Origin: Bauldia litoralis | GTDB taxonomy: Bacteria > Pseudomonadota > Alphaproteobacteria > Rhizobiales > Kaistiaceae | DNA: 64,000 nt | Assembly: GCF_900104485.1 (NCBI RefSeq) | Contig: NZ_FMXQ01000004.1 | Span: 291,898-355,897, forward strand | Reading direction: 5' to 3' | Shown here: positions 1-8,995 of the stretch, piece by piece | Layout: each line of letters starts with the position of its first letter | How positions within the stretch are numbered: position 1 is the stretch's first letter | The notes under the pieces: model-generated | The model's database searches: none | What the model saw: only the letters and a program-made list of their open reading frames with translations | What the model was told of the DNA's origin: nothing | Position numbers and translations under genes: made by a program

Positions 1-455
1 TCGATCGCCACGCCGGCCATGCCGACATCGGCGGCGATGCGCGGATCGTCGGAGTCGTAGCCGCGATGGGTCGGCAGGTCGAAGGCGACCGACAGGCCGC
101 GTTGGCCGCCGGCGAGGTTGCGGCGATAGAAGGCGTTGGATTCGGCCGCCGTCGAGAAGCCCGCATACTGGCGGATCGTCCACGGCCGCTCGACATACAT
201 TGTCGGGTAGGGGCCGCGCAGATAGGGCGGCAGCCCCGGCCAGCCATCGACGAAATCGAGGCCGGCGATATCCTCCGCCCCATAGAGCGGCTTGACCGGA
301 ATCCCTTCCGGCGTGGTCCAGTGGTCACCGTCCGAAACGGGGGAAGACGCGTCAGGCGCGCGCCACGGAATTTCGGCAAAGTCGGGGAAGCGACCCCGTC
401 GCGTTTTGGCAGTCGGACTGGTGGTTTCCGGTTTCGCCCCCTGGGGCGCGGTCAT
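1..455 (-). CDS. mutB: Methylmalonyl-CoA mutase large subunit, N-terminal part (runs off the left edge)
   Basis: This is the first ~151 residues of the cobalamin-dependent large subunit, which interconverts (R)-methylmalonyl-CoA and succinyl-CoA in propionate catabolism and related acyl-CoA routes. The bottom strand from the ATG at 453-455 reads the conserved start of the catalytic barrel, including [20 protein letters not shown] and then [15 protein letters not shown], both typical of the family. The rest, including the B12 domain, lies outside the window. The start overlaps the stop of the upstream small secreted-protein gene (ATGA), so translation is probably coupled. The small subunit is two genes upstream on the same strand. 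Confidence 0.95.
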   Translation of the reverse strand, partial: MTAPQGAKPETTSPTAKTRRGRFPDFAEIPWRAPDASSPVSDGDHWTTPEGIPVKPLYGAEDIAGLDFVDGWPGLPPYLRGPYPTMYVERPWTIRQYAGFSTAAESNAFYRRNLAGGQRGLSVAFDLPTHRGYDSDDPRIAADVGMAGVAI

Positions 456-850
456 CGCTTCTCGGCGCGCCAGTACCCGCCGCAGCTGAACTGGGGCGCG
501 GACCATCGGCCGGAGCCGCGGTTGGAGGCGAGCGCGCCGGTTCCGGTGACGTGGTTGCTGCCGCTGCCGAGATTGATCGCGACGGCCCCGGCGGAGCTGA
601 CGCCGATCACGGTCGGATGCACCTTGCGCCCGTTATAGAGGACGGCGCCTTCGCTGATGGTGATGGGCAGGCGATAGCCGAAGGTGCAATTGTCCTGGCC
701 GCCGAAGATGTAGATCTTCCAGTTGCCGTCGAAACTGTTGGTCGCCGCCGCAGCCTCGATGGCGCCAGGGCCGGCAAGCAGGGACAGAAACGAAAGCAGC
801 GCCACCGCACGCGCGATGGCCCGTCCGAACTGGGTATCTGTGAAGGTCAC
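452..850 (-). CDS. Small exported protein encoded between the two mutase subunits
   Basis: The 132-residue product starts with a signal peptide (hydrophobic core about residues 12-30, then Ala-rich to about 37). The mature domain begins [12 protein letters not shown], has a Cys pair (QDNCTFGY and FSCGGYW) and ends in the pattern [16 protein letters not shown]. Small exported alphaproteobacterial proteins with this W/C layout are usually annotated hypothetical; no function is known to me. It overlaps the small mutase subunit upstream and the large subunit downstream by ATGA at each end, so it lies fully inside the operon. An exported product between two cytoplasmic enzyme subunits is odd. Confidence 0.8.
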   Translation of the reverse strand: MTFTDTQFGRAIARAVALLSFLSLLAGPGAIEAAAATNSFDGNWKIYIFGGQDNCTFGYRLPITISEGAVLYNGRKVHPTVIGVSSAGAVAINLGSGSNHVTGTGALASNRGSGRWSAPQFSCGGYWRAEKR

Positions 851-2694
851 GATTCCGAACCCCTGGCCTTCTGGTCGCCCGCGTGATTCTGCATCTTTTT
901 CCCCGCATTCGCAATCGCGTCAAGTGTTTTGCCGAGGTTCGCGACCAGATCGGCACCCGGCGCAAGGGTCCCGTCGACGACCGGCAGGTCGATGAAGGGC
1001 CGCTTGTCGCTGCCGTGAAAGAGCACCAGCGCCGCGCCGGCGTCCTTCAGGGACGCGGCCATTCCGGCGATTGCGTCCTCCGATGCGGATTCGCCGGCCG
1101 CGATGCAGGCGACCGCGGCGCCTGATTGGGCGAAGGCCGCGTCGCTCGCGTGGTCGTCCCCAGGCTCGCCGGCTTCGATCGCTTCGAGGCCGCCGGTGGC
1201 AAGGGCGTCGGCCGCCGCGGCGACCGCCTCGTCGGTGCCCGCTGACGTGTCGATTCGGGCCATGAAGACGACAGGAGGGATCTCGCTGGCGGCGAGGTCC
1301 CGCGACCGTGCGCACAGATGCTCGAAGGGTTCGGCCAGCCTGACAAAGCGGAGTCGCGACGACGATCCGGCCTCCGCAGGCGGCGCCTGTTCGCCTGCGG
1401 TCGCGGGCGGACGGCCCCGGTCGACATGGACGTTGACCCCGACGATCTCGATGGCCCGGGTGGAGACCCGCCCGAGCCGGTCGTCGCGCATCGCCGCGAT
1501 CCGGCCCGGCAGGGAGCCGGTTGCGATGGCCGCCAGAATGCCGCCCTCGGCCTCGATGGCGCGGAATTCGTTCCACGCCGCTTCGGCGAGTTCACCGGTC
1601 AGCGCCTCGATGGCGCCCGATCCGGCGCCGGGATCGCCGATGCGGAAGAGGGATGCTTCGTCGAGGGCGATCGACTGGATGTTGCGCGCCATGCGGTCGG
1701 CGAAGGGATCGCCATCGGGCGCCAGCGGCAGCACCGCGAGTGTCTCCGCCCCGCCGACGGCGGCGGCGAAGGCCGCTCCGGTCGCCCGAAGCATGTTGAG
1801 ATAGGGATCGCGCCGGCTCATCATCCGGAACGATGTCTCGGCGTGAACCCGCGACGCCACGCCCTCGATGCCGAGCAGCGCGTAGAGGCGGGCAAGAAGC
1901 TGCCGCGCGGTGCGCAGCTTGGCGATCGACAGGAACTGGTCGGCATCGACGGCGAGGATCAGGCCGAGTCGCCGGGCGACCGCGTCGCGGCCGTGGCCCG
2001 TCTCGTCGGCGAGGCGGAAGACGAGGGTCGCCGTGGCGAGCATCGCACCAAGCTCCTGGGCCTCCGACGCACCGGCGTCATGCCAAACCCGTCCGTCGGC
2101 GACCATCGCTTCGCCGTCGAGCGCCGCTTCGTGCATCGTGGCGCCAAGCACCAGGAGGCTGGCGATCGCTTCTTCGCCAGGCCCCGGCAGCGCGCCGTGT
2201 GCGGCGAGCGTCGCGACCGGGTCGAAGGCGAGGCAGAGGCTGTCGACGCCCGCTGCGCTGGCGGCGCGGATCATGCCGGAGGCGGTGGCGGTGCTGTCGG
2301 CGCCGAGATCGATGCGCAGGGCGAGACCGTCGAGGGCGCCGTCATGCGCGATCCGTTTCAGCGTCTCGTTGTCGATCGCGATGCCGCGTCCGTGGGCGCT
2401 GGTGCTGTCGGTGGCGACGAGCACCGCGCCGGTTGCGCCGCCCGCTACCGCTGTCCGGACCGTCGCGGCGATGGCGTCTGCGTCGCCGTGATCGATCCTC
2501 TGCGCGACGATCCAGCGCGCGCCGGGCGTCCGGCCGGCGATCGGCGGTGCGTCTCCGGCCGGGTAGAGCGGGCCGACCGGCAGGCCGTCGTCGGAGCGCG
2601 CGGTGAGCGTCGACAGGTCGACACGGCCGGCGCGGCTTGCCAGCGCTTCCCAGTCGGCGGCGCTGACGCGCGGAAAGAGGTCGGTCCTGGTCAT
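847..2694 (-). CDS. mutA: Methylmalonyl-CoA mutase small subunit
   Basis: The 615-residue protein has the length and layout of the non-catalytic subunit of heterodimeric methylmalonyl-CoA mutase: a degenerate TIM barrel (early motif ARWIVAQRIDHGDADA; barrel core including RTARQLLARLYALLGIE and SFRMMSRRDPYLNMLRATGA) followed by a C-terminal B12-domain-like region (DAGAALVLFHGSDKRPF). It pairs with the large subunit two genes downstream to isomerise methylmalonyl-CoA. The stop overlaps the start of the exported-protein gene by 4 nt. A YjbR-type gene ends 14 nt upstream on the same strand, so the operon may begin further up. Confidence 0.92.
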   Translation of the reverse strand: MTRTDLFPRVSAADWEALASRAGRVDLSTLTARSDDGLPVGPLYPAGDAPPIAGRTPGARWIVAQRIDHGDADAIAATVRTAVAGGATGAVLVATDSTSAHGRGIAIDNETLKRIAHDGALDGLALRIDLGADSTATASGMIRAASAAGVDSLCLAFDPVATLAAHGALPGPGEEAIASLLVLGATMHEAALDGEAMVADGRVWHDAGASEAQELGAMLATATLVFRLADETGHGRDAVARRLGLILAVDADQFLSIAKLRTARQLLARLYALLGIEGVASRVHAETSFRMMSRRDPYLNMLRATGAAFAAAVGGAETLAVLPLAPDGDPFADRMARNIQSIALDEASLFRIGDPGAGSGAIEALTGELAEAAWNEFRAIEAEGGILAAIATGSLPGRIAAMRDDRLGRVSTRAIEIVGVNVHVDRGRPPATAGEQAPPAEAGSSSRLRFVRLAEPFEHLCARSRDLAASEIPPVVFMARIDTSAGTDEAVAAAADALATGGLEAIEAGEPGDDHASDAAFAQSGAAVACIAAGESASEDAIAGMAASLKDAGAALVLFHGSDKRPFIDLPVVDGTLAPGADLVANLGKTLDAIANAGKKMQNHAGDQKARGSES

Positions 2695-2707
2695 GGCTGC
2701 TTCGCGA

Positions 2708-3088
2708 TCATCGATCGTCCTCGCCCGCAGTCTGGTTCAGTCCCAGCGCCTTCTGTCGCTTCTTCGAAAGCCCCAGGGACACGATGCGATGAGATTCGCG
2801 CAAATATCTTTTCAAATCCTGATCGTTAAGGAAGGATTCGTCATAACGCTGGATCCACTTCATGCCGCGGGATGCCAGATACGGCGCCGGGCGGACGCCA
2901 CGTTCTTCTTTCAACATCTCAAAAGACATCTCTGAGACCTTGAAAGTAAAGGATTCCTGGTCGTCGTGCCAGCCACCGATGGCGAACACCTTGTCGCCGA
3001 CTTTCCAGACATGGGCGCCGCCCCACTGGATGACATGGGAGGTCGCGGCGAGGCTGCCGCAGAAGGCGTTGAACTCGTCGTAGGTCAT
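2708..3088 (-). CDS. MmcQ/YjbR family protein
   Basis: This 126-residue protein fits the MmcQ/YjbR family (CyaY-like fold, DNA-binding proposed but role unclear). Family features are the N-terminal MTYDEFNAFCGSL, the central KVGDKVFAIGGW, and the later FKVSEMSFEMLKEERGVRPAPYLASR region, where the family usually has a substrate- or DNA-facing loop. It lies 14 nt upstream of mutA on the same strand and is probably co-transcribed. Nothing in the sequence links it to propionate metabolism beyond position. Confidence 0.85.
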   Translation of the reverse strand: MTYDEFNAFCGSLAATSHVIQWGGAHVWKVGDKVFAIGGWHDDQESFTFKVSEMSFEMLKEERGVRPAPYLASRGMKWIQRYDESFLNDQDLKRYLRESHRIVSLGLSKKRQKALGLNQTAGEDDR

Positions 3089-3124
3089 CGCGCCGCCCCT
3101 TGTCGGCGAATCACTTCGGTCGCG

Positions 3125-3472
3125 TCAGACGAACTGGCCGAGGCCGGGAACCGAGGCGACGATCGCCTCGACGGTGCCGGGCTTGGCCTTCTCGCGGGCG
3201 TGCCGGCCAAAGCTCTCGACCACTGACTGGACCTGCATCATGCCGAGGCCGGCCGAGGTCAGTGCGTTGAAGGCCGCCATCAGACCGTCCGGCCCGCCGG
3301 GACCGTCGGCCTCAAGCGCCTCGCGGGCGCCGGGCAGCGCATCGAGCAGGTCGTCGACCTTGTCGGCCGGCGCTTCCTGGCGGACGAATTTGAGAATGAT
3401 GATCACCGATTTCCGGGCGACGTCGGGCGACACGCCGGTGTCGGCGACGATCTTTGCGATCAGGTCTTCCAT
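3125..3472 (-). CDS. DUF2267-like small helical protein
   Basis: The 115-residue soluble protein begins MEDLIAKIVADTGVSPDVA and continues VIIILKFVRQEAPADKVDDL, a helical pattern seen in DUF2267-type proteins of alphaproteobacteria. The second half is rich in Gly and Ala, and a hydrophobic VPGLGQFV ends the chain. There is no signal peptide. It is 36 nt upstream of the YjbR gene on the same strand. Function is unknown and the family assignment rests on memory of the N-terminal pattern. Confidence 0.75.
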   Translation of the reverse strand: MEDLIAKIVADTGVSPDVARKSVIIILKFVRQEAPADKVDDLLDALPGAREALEADGPGGPDGLMAAFNALTSAGLGMMQVQSVVESFGRHAREKAKPGTVEAIVASVPGLGQFV

Positions 3473-3598
3473 TCAATCCTCGCTATGCGTCTCGCTTCGC
3501 GGGGCATGTGACTCCACGCGTTGGCGAAACACAAGCGCGCTTCCGGTCGGCGGCCGATGCCGCTAGGTTGCGCCAACCCGAAAACATGAGGAATCCCG

Positions 3599-4975
3599 AT
3601 GCTCGACCGCGTATTGCAACAGATCGACGATGACCTGCCGGCGAGCCTCGACCGACTTTTTACGCTGCTCCGCATCGAGAGCATCTCGACCGACCCGGCC
3701 TATCGCGACAAAGTCGCCGCCGCCGCCGATTGGCTGGCCGAGGAACTCACCGGCCTCGGCTTCGACGCCTCGGTGCGTCCCACCACCGGCCACCCGATGG
3801 TCGTCGCCCATGACGCGACCGCGACCGCCGGGCCGCACCTTCTCTTCTACGGCCATTACGACGTCCAGCCGGTCGACCCGCTGAGCGAATGGGCAACGCC
3901 GCCCTTCGATCCCCGCATCGAGACGGTCGATGGCGCCAAGCGGATCGTTGCCCGTGGCGCATCAGACGACAAGGGCCAGCTGATGACCTTCCTCGAGGCC
4001 TGCCGCGCCTGGAAGGCGGTCACCGGCAAGCTGCCGGCGAAGGTCTCGATCCTGTTCGAGGGCGAGGAGGAATCCGGCAGCCCGAGCCTCGTGCCCTTCC
4101 TGCGGGCGAATGTCGACGAGTTGCGCGCCGATGTCGCGCTGGTCTGCGACACGGGGATGTGGAGCCGCGAGCGCGGCGCCATCACCATCATGCTGCGCGG
4201 CCTGGTCGGCGAGGAGGTGACCATTTCCGCCGCCGATCGCGATCTGCATTCCGGCATGTTCGGCGGCGCGGCCCGCAACCCGCTCCACGTTCTCTCAGAC
4301 ATCCTTGCCCGTCTTCACGATGCGGACGGCCGCGTCACCGTTCCGAACTTCTATGACGGGGTCGCCGAGGTCCCCGACGACGTCAAGGCGATCTGGGACA
4401 CGCTCGGTTTCGACGCGGACGCCTTCCTCGATACAGTCGGGCTGACGACGCCGGCCGGCGAGGCGGGGCGCACGGTGCTTGAGCAGATCTGGTCGCGTCC
4501 GACCTGCGAGGTCAACGGCATCATCGGTGGTTACACGGGCGAGGGCTTCAAGACGGTGATCCCGGCCAAGGCCTCGGCCAAGGTGTCCTTCCGCCTCGTC
4601 GGCGACCAGGATCCCGAAAAGGTCCGTGAGAATTTCCGGGCCTTCGTCACCGGCCTGCTGCCTCCCGATTGCCGCGTGTCCTTCGCCAGCCACGGCGGCA
4701 GCGGCGCGACGCGGCTCCCCTTCGACGGTCCGTTCCTCGCAGGCGCCCGCGCCGCGCTGACCGACGAATGGGGCATCGAGCCGGCGCTGGTTGGCGGCGG
4801 CGGCTCGATCCCGGTGGTTGGCGACTTCAAGCGGGAGCTGGGGATGGATTCGCTGATGGTCGGCTTCGGTCTCGATGACGACCGCATCCATTCGCCGAAC
4901 GAGAAATACGAGTTGTCGAGCTTCCATGGCGGCATCCGCTCCTGGGCGCGGATCCTCGGGCAACTCGGCGGCTAG
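3599..4975 (+). CDS. M20-family metallodipeptidase
   Basis: The 458-residue protein is a zinc-dependent M20 peptidase of the dipeptidase type, expected to hydrolyse short peptides in the cytoplasm. Metal and catalytic motifs are visible in order: LLFYGHYDVQPVD (His and Asp near residues 85-87), RGASDDKGQ (bridging Asp), FEGEEESGSPSL (catalytic Glu pair) and the C-terminal DDRIHSPNEKYELSSFHGG. The lid/dimerisation domain lies between, starting near DLHSGMFGGAARNP. It is transcribed divergently from the DUF2267-like gene and ends convergently with the cytochrome c' gene at a shared hairpin. Confidence 0.93.
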   Translation: MLDRVLQQIDDDLPASLDRLFTLLRIESISTDPAYRDKVAAAADWLAEELTGLGFDASVRPTTGHPMVVAHDATATAGPHLLFYGHYDVQPVDPLSEWATPPFDPRIETVDGAKRIVARGASDDKGQLMTFLEACRAWKAVTGKLPAKVSILFEGEEESGSPSLVPFLRANVDELRADVALVCDTGMWSRERGAITIMLRGLVGEEVTISAADRDLHSGMFGGAARNPLHVLSDILARLHDADGRVTVPNFYDGVAEVPDDVKAIWDTLGFDADAFLDTVGLTTPAGEAGRTVLEQIWSRPTCEVNGIIGGYTGEGFKTVIPAKASAKVSFRLVGDQDPEKVRENFRAFVTGLLPPDCRVSFASHGGSGATRLPFDGPFLAGARAALTDEWGIEPALVGGGGSIPVVGDFKRELGMDSLMVGFGLDDDRIHSPNEKYELSSFHGGIRSWARILGQLGG

Positions 4976-4992
4976 CAGCGGCGGATACGAAA

Positions 4993-5018
4993 ACGGCGCG
5001 ACCCTTGGGCCGCGCCGT
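4993..5018. terminator. Hairpin between convergent genes
   Basis: The arms ACGGCGCG and CGCGCCGT flank a loop that can itself pair CCC with GGG. It sits between the stops of the dipeptidase and cytochrome c' genes and could terminate both strands. There is no long T tract on the top strand. Confidence 0.6.
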
Positions 5019-5045
5019 CTGTCATGTCGATCGGCGAGGGCCGGA

Positions 5046-5483
5046 TCAGCCCTTGCGATAGCCTTCGTGGCAGGCGCCGCAGGCCTGGCCGACCGCGCCG
5101 AAGGCGGCGCCAAAGGCTTCCTGGCCATCGGCGGCGGCTGTCGCGGCGGCGGTCGCGGCATCGGCTGCTGCCTTGCTCGCGGCCTTGAAACCATCCGGGT
5201 CGCTCCAGATCGCGTCGCCCGCCTTGGTGTCGCCGGTCTCGCTCCCCTCGGGGAAGAGATGGACGAACTCGGTCGAGCTGTCGGCGATCAGCATCATCGC
5301 GGCGGCAGCCACCTCCGCATTGAACGGAATCTCGCCCTTGATCATGCCGACGGAGACCTTGGCGGCCTGTCCGTTGACCTTCATCGCCTGCTTGCGCAGG
5401 CCGATGATATCCTCATTCGCCACGGCAAAACCGCTGGCGGCGACAGCGAACGCGGCGACAGCCAAACCCAGTTTCAATTTCAT
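5046..5483 (-). CDS. Cytochrome c' family protein
   Basis: The start at 5481-5483 is chosen because a strong GGAGGA site precedes it and a signal peptide follows immediately (MKLKLGLAVAAFAVAASGFA, cleavage near residue 22). The 145-residue product is a periplasmic class II c-type cytochrome: a four-helix-bundle length and a single haem-binding CGACHEGYR close to the C-terminus (Cys135, Cys138, His139). Cytochromes c' bind NO or act in electron transfer. The middle of the mature chain is rich in Ala, forming the third helix. It is monocistronic here. Confidence 0.92.
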   Translation of the reverse strand: MKLKLGLAVAAFAVAASGFAVANEDIIGLRKQAMKVNGQAAKVSVGMIKGEIPFNAEVAAAAMMLIADSSTEFVHLFPEGSETGDTKAGDAIWSDPDGFKAASKAAADAATAAATAAADGQEAFGAAFGAVGQACGACHEGYRKG

Positions 5484-5832
5484 CCCGTCCTCCGGTTTTA
5501 GGATTTCACGCACCCCGGCTAACACCCGACCGCCGGGGTTATTCGGAATTTTTTCACCTCACGCCCGATCGATGAACAAATAGCCCGCGCTGGCCGCGCA
5601 AATTCGAATGAACGGCCCGGTCGTCCGACGTTCGGGAGAGCACGGCGATAATGGCCCGCGGCGGAAAGCGGCGACAACCCTGGAACGGCTCCAGATACCC
5701 CGGGTCACGAAAATTTCATCGACGGTTGAACGATGCGGTTTGCCGAGGGTGGCGATCGATCCATTGCCGGGGCGGCGGTCCGGCCGCTAATCTGTCCGAA
5801 ATCGATTGTGACAACCAGCGGGGCGCGGCGGA
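5484..5832. other. Intergenic region without a recognisable gene
   Basis: These 349 bases separate the start of the cytochrome c' gene from the HerA-like ATPase gene and must hold both divergent promoters. I see one A/T-rich patch near 5540-5560 but no clear -35/-10 pair, RNA structure or supported small ORF. Confidence 0.5.
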
Positions 5833-7359
5833 ATGGCGGTGATCGAAGAGGGCAAGGTGTTCGTCGGGACGAGCGGCCACCCGGAATACGTCCAGTTGCC
5901 CTTCGCCAATCGCCACGGGCTGATCACCGGCGCCACCGGTACCGGCAAGACGGTGACCCTGCAGATTCTCGCCGAGGGTTTCTCGAAGGCTGGTGTCCCG
6001 GTCTTCTGCTCCGATGTGAAGGGCGACGTCGCCGGCATGGCGATGCCCGGCGAACCGAAGGATTTTCTCGCCAAGCGGGCGGAAAAGATCGGCTTCGCCG
6101 ATGAGTATGCCTTCGAGGCATTTCCGGTCGTCTTCTGGGACCTGTTCGGCAAGGAGGGGCATCCGGTCCGTACCACGGTTTCGGAGATGGGGCCGCTGCT
6201 CCTGTCGCGCCTGCTCGGCCTCAACGACACCCAGGAAGGCGTGCTCAACGTCGCCTTCCGCATCGCCGACGAGGAAGGGCTGCCGATCCTCGACCTCAAG
6301 GACCTGCAGGCGCTGCTGGTCTATGTCGCGGAGCGGGCGAGCGAACTGACCGTGCGCTACGGCAACATCTCGAAGGCGAGCGTCGGCGCCGTGCAGCGCT
6401 CGCTGCTGGTACTCGAGCAGCAGGGCGGCCAGATGTTCTTCGGCGAGCCGGCGCTGGCGATCTCCGAACTGATGCGCACCGCGCCGGACGGCCGCGGCAT
6501 CGTCAACATCCTCGCCGCGTCATCGCTGATGCAGTCGCCCCGGCTCTACGCCACCTTCCTGCTCTGGCTGCTCTCCGAACTGTTCGAGGAACTGCCGGAA
6601 ATCGGCGATCCCGAGAAGCCGAAGCTGGTCTTCTTCTTCGACGAGGCGCACCTCCTGTTCAACGATGCACCGAAGGCGCTGCTTGAGAAGATCGAGCTGG
6701 TGGTTCGGCTGGTCCGGTCGAAAGGCGTCGGCGTCTACTTCGCCAGCCAGAACCCGCTTGACGTGCCCGACACCGTGCTGTCGCAGATCGGCAACCGCGT
6801 CCAGCACGCGCTGCGCGCCTTCACCCCGCGCGACACCAGGGCGGTCAAGACCGCCGCCGACACCTTCCGCCCCAACCCCGACTTCAAGACCTTCGATGTC
6901 ATCACCCAACTCGGCGTCGGCGAGGCGCTGGTCTCGACGCTGGAGGCCAAGGGCATTCCCTCGATCGTTCAGCGGACCCTGATCCGGCCGCCGTCGTCGC
7001 GGATGGGAACGATCACCGAGGCGGAACGCCAGGCGGTGATCGCGGCAAGCCCGATCGGCACGATCTACGACGTCACCATCGACCGCCAGTCGGCCTTCGA
7101 GATGCTCAAGGCCAAGGTCGAGGACAAGGTTGCCGAGGCGCCCGCCGGTCCGCCGCCCGATGTGCCGGGCGAGGGCAGCGGCAGCCTGCTCGAAGAAATC
7201 CTCGGTCTCAACGTGCCGCGCAACAAACGCCTCTCGACCACCCAGAAGGCGGCGCGCGAAGTGACGCGCGACCTGTCGGAAACGGTCGGCGGGGCGCTTG
7301 CCGGCTCGGTCGGCCGCCAGATCTTCCGCAGCGTGCTCGGCGGCATCCTGCGACGCTGA
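5833..7359 (+). CDS. HerA-like DUF853/YjgR family ATPase
   Basis: The 508-residue protein is a P-loop ATPase of the HerA/FtsK-like superfamily, YjgR type. Walker A is GATGTGKT (about residues 33-40), a Walker B-like strand is LVFFFDEAHLLF (about 263-274), and a sensor region follows at FASQNPLDVPDTVLSQIGNR. The C-terminus is long and basic, with GRQIFRSVLGGILRR at the end. Family members are usually hexameric ATPases of unknown cellular role; this one lacks a neighbouring nuclease (NurA, Sir2 or similar), so there is no evidence for a defence function. The amidase gene starts 20 nt downstream. Confidence 0.9.
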   Translation: MAVIEEGKVFVGTSGHPEYVQLPFANRHGLITGATGTGKTVTLQILAEGFSKAGVPVFCSDVKGDVAGMAMPGEPKDFLAKRAEKIGFADEYAFEAFPVVFWDLFGKEGHPVRTTVSEMGPLLLSRLLGLNDTQEGVLNVAFRIADEEGLPILDLKDLQALLVYVAERASELTVRYGNISKASVGAVQRSLLVLEQQGGQMFFGEPALAISELMRTAPDGRGIVNILAASSLMQSPRLYATFLLWLLSELFEELPEIGDPEKPKLVFFFDEAHLLFNDAPKALLEKIELVVRLVRSKGVGVYFASQNPLDVPDTVLSQIGNRVQHALRAFTPRDTRAVKTAADTFRPNPDFKTFDVITQLGVGEALVSTLEAKGIPSIVQRTLIRPPSSRMGTITEAERQAVIAASPIGTIYDVTIDRQSAFEMLKAKVEDKVAEAPAGPPPDVPGEGSGSLLEEILGLNVPRNKRLSTTQKAAREVTRDLSETVGGALAGSVGRQIFRSVLGGILRR

Positions 7360-7379
7360 ACCGGGCAGGGAGGCCGCGG

Positions 7380-8786
7380 ATGACCACCAGGGAACTGCAC
7401 GAGATGACGGCGGCGGCGCTTTCCGCCGGGTTTGCGGCGCGGACTGTCTCGCCGGTCGACGTCGCCACCGCGCTGCTCGACCGGATCGCGGCGCATGACG
7501 GCAAGCTCAACGCCTTCTGCCTCATCGACCGCGAAACCTCGCTCGTCCAGGCCCGCGCCTCGGCCAAGCGTTGGGAGGCGGGCAAGCCGCTGTCGCCGCT
7601 CGATGGCGTACCGGTCGCGGTCAAGGACCTTCTCCTGACCGACGGCTGGCCGACGCTGCGCGGTTCGCTGACCGTCGATGCCAGCGGGCCCTGGAATGTC
7701 GACGCGCCCGCCGTCGCCCGGTTGAGGGAAGCCGGGGCGGTGCTGATCGGCAAGACGACGACGCCGGAATTCGGCTGGAAGGGCGTCACCGACTCGCCGC
7801 TGACCGGCATCAGCCGCAACCCGTGGAACCCGGACAAGACGCCGGGCGGTTCCTCCGGCGGCTCGGCCGCGGCGCTTGCCGCGCGGTTCTGCCCGCTGGC
7901 GCTCGGCACCGACGGCGGCGGCTCGATCCGCATGCCGGCGCATTTCACCGGCACCTACGGCCTCAAGCCGAGCTTCGGCCGCGTCCCGGCCTGGCCACTG
8001 TCGCTGTTCGGCACGCTCGCCCATGTCGGGCCGATGGCCCGCACGGTGACCGACGCCGCGATGCTCCTCGACATCATCGCCCGCCCGGATTCGCGCGACT
8101 GGTACGCGCTTCCACCCGAGGACGGCTTCGCCGATGGCCTCGGCGACAGCGTCAGGGGCAAGCGCATCGCCTTCTCGCCGCGCCTCGGCTGGGCGCCGGT
8201 GGTCGACCCGGAAGTCGAGGCGCTGGTCGCGCTCGCCGCCGACCGCTTCATCGAACTCGGCGCCCATGTCGAGGCGGTCGATCCGCCCGGCGGCGACCCG
8301 ACCGACACATTCCGCACCCTGTGGTGGGTGGGTGCCGCGACCGTGCTGAAGGACATCCCGCCCGATCAACGGGCGATGGTCGATCCGGGACTGCGCGCCA
8401 TCGCCGGGGAGGGCGCGGCGATACCGCTCGCCGACTACCTCGCCGCCACCCAGGCGCGCGGCGCCTATGGCAGCGCCATGCGGCAGTTCATGGAGGACTA
8501 CGACTTCCTGCTGACGCCCTCGGTCGCGACGCCGGCCTTCGATGCCGGGCAACTATCGCCCTACGCCGACGACGGCAATGCCTGGCTTGGATGGACGCCC
8601 TTCAGCTATCCGTTCAACCTCACCCAGCAGCCCGCCGCCAGCATCAACTGCGGCTTCACAGCCGCCGGCCTGCCGGTCGGGCTCCAGATCGTCGGGCGGA
8701 TGTTCGACGACCGGGGCGTGCTGGCCGCGTCGCGCGCCTACGAACGGTCGAACCCGCTGCACGAGAGGCCGCCGCCCGGTCACTGA
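7380..8786 (+). CDS. Amidase-signature family amidase
   Basis: The 468-residue enzyme carries the complete Ser-cisSer-Lys triad of the amidase signature family: Lys82 in PVAVKD, Ser158 in TPGGSSGGSAA and Ser182 in TDGGGSIRMPA. These enzymes hydrolyse carboxamides in the cytoplasm; the substrate cannot be read from sequence. It is not the GatA subunit, because no gatB or gatC is nearby. It follows the YjgR-like ATPase gene by 20 nt and is probably in the same transcript. Confidence 0.92.
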   Translation: MTTRELHEMTAAALSAGFAARTVSPVDVATALLDRIAAHDGKLNAFCLIDRETSLVQARASAKRWEAGKPLSPLDGVPVAVKDLLLTDGWPTLRGSLTVDASGPWNVDAPAVARLREAGAVLIGKTTTPEFGWKGVTDSPLTGISRNPWNPDKTPGGSSGGSAAALAARFCPLALGTDGGGSIRMPAHFTGTYGLKPSFGRVPAWPLSLFGTLAHVGPMARTVTDAAMLLDIIARPDSRDWYALPPEDGFADGLGDSVRGKRIAFSPRLGWAPVVDPEVEALVALAADRFIELGAHVEAVDPPGGDPTDTFRTLWWVGAATVLKDIPPDQRAMVDPGLRAIAGEGAAIPLADYLAATQARGAYGSAMRQFMEDYDFLLTPSVATPAFDAGQLSPYADDGNAWLGWTPFSYPFNLTQQPAASINCGFTAAGLPVGLQIVGRMFDDRGVLAASRAYERSNPLHERPPPGH

Positions 8787-8834
8787 GGCGGCGCCGGCCG
8801 TCCCGGGGAACGATTTTCCACCTTTCGGCGTTGG

Positions 8835-8859
8835 CGAACGGTGCCAGTTTCACCGTTCG
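8835..8859. promoter_or_regulatory. Perfect 9-bp dyad between the amidase and sodB genes
   Basis: CGAACGGTG and CACCGTTCG are perfect inverted repeats around a 7-nt spacer, lying about 140 nt upstream of the sodB start. No T tract follows on the top strand, so an operator is at least as likely as a terminator for the amidase transcript. The regulator is unknown. Confidence 0.45.
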
Positions 8860-8995
8860 GCCGAAACGATAGCGGATCGCGGTTGTCGCCGGCTTCGCCG
8901 GGGCCTATGTTCGCCCGTGGAAATCCATTCATTTCGCCGCCGTCCCGCCATTTCCGGCCTTTCGGCGCGCCTATCGACCAAAAGAGGAGCTTGTC

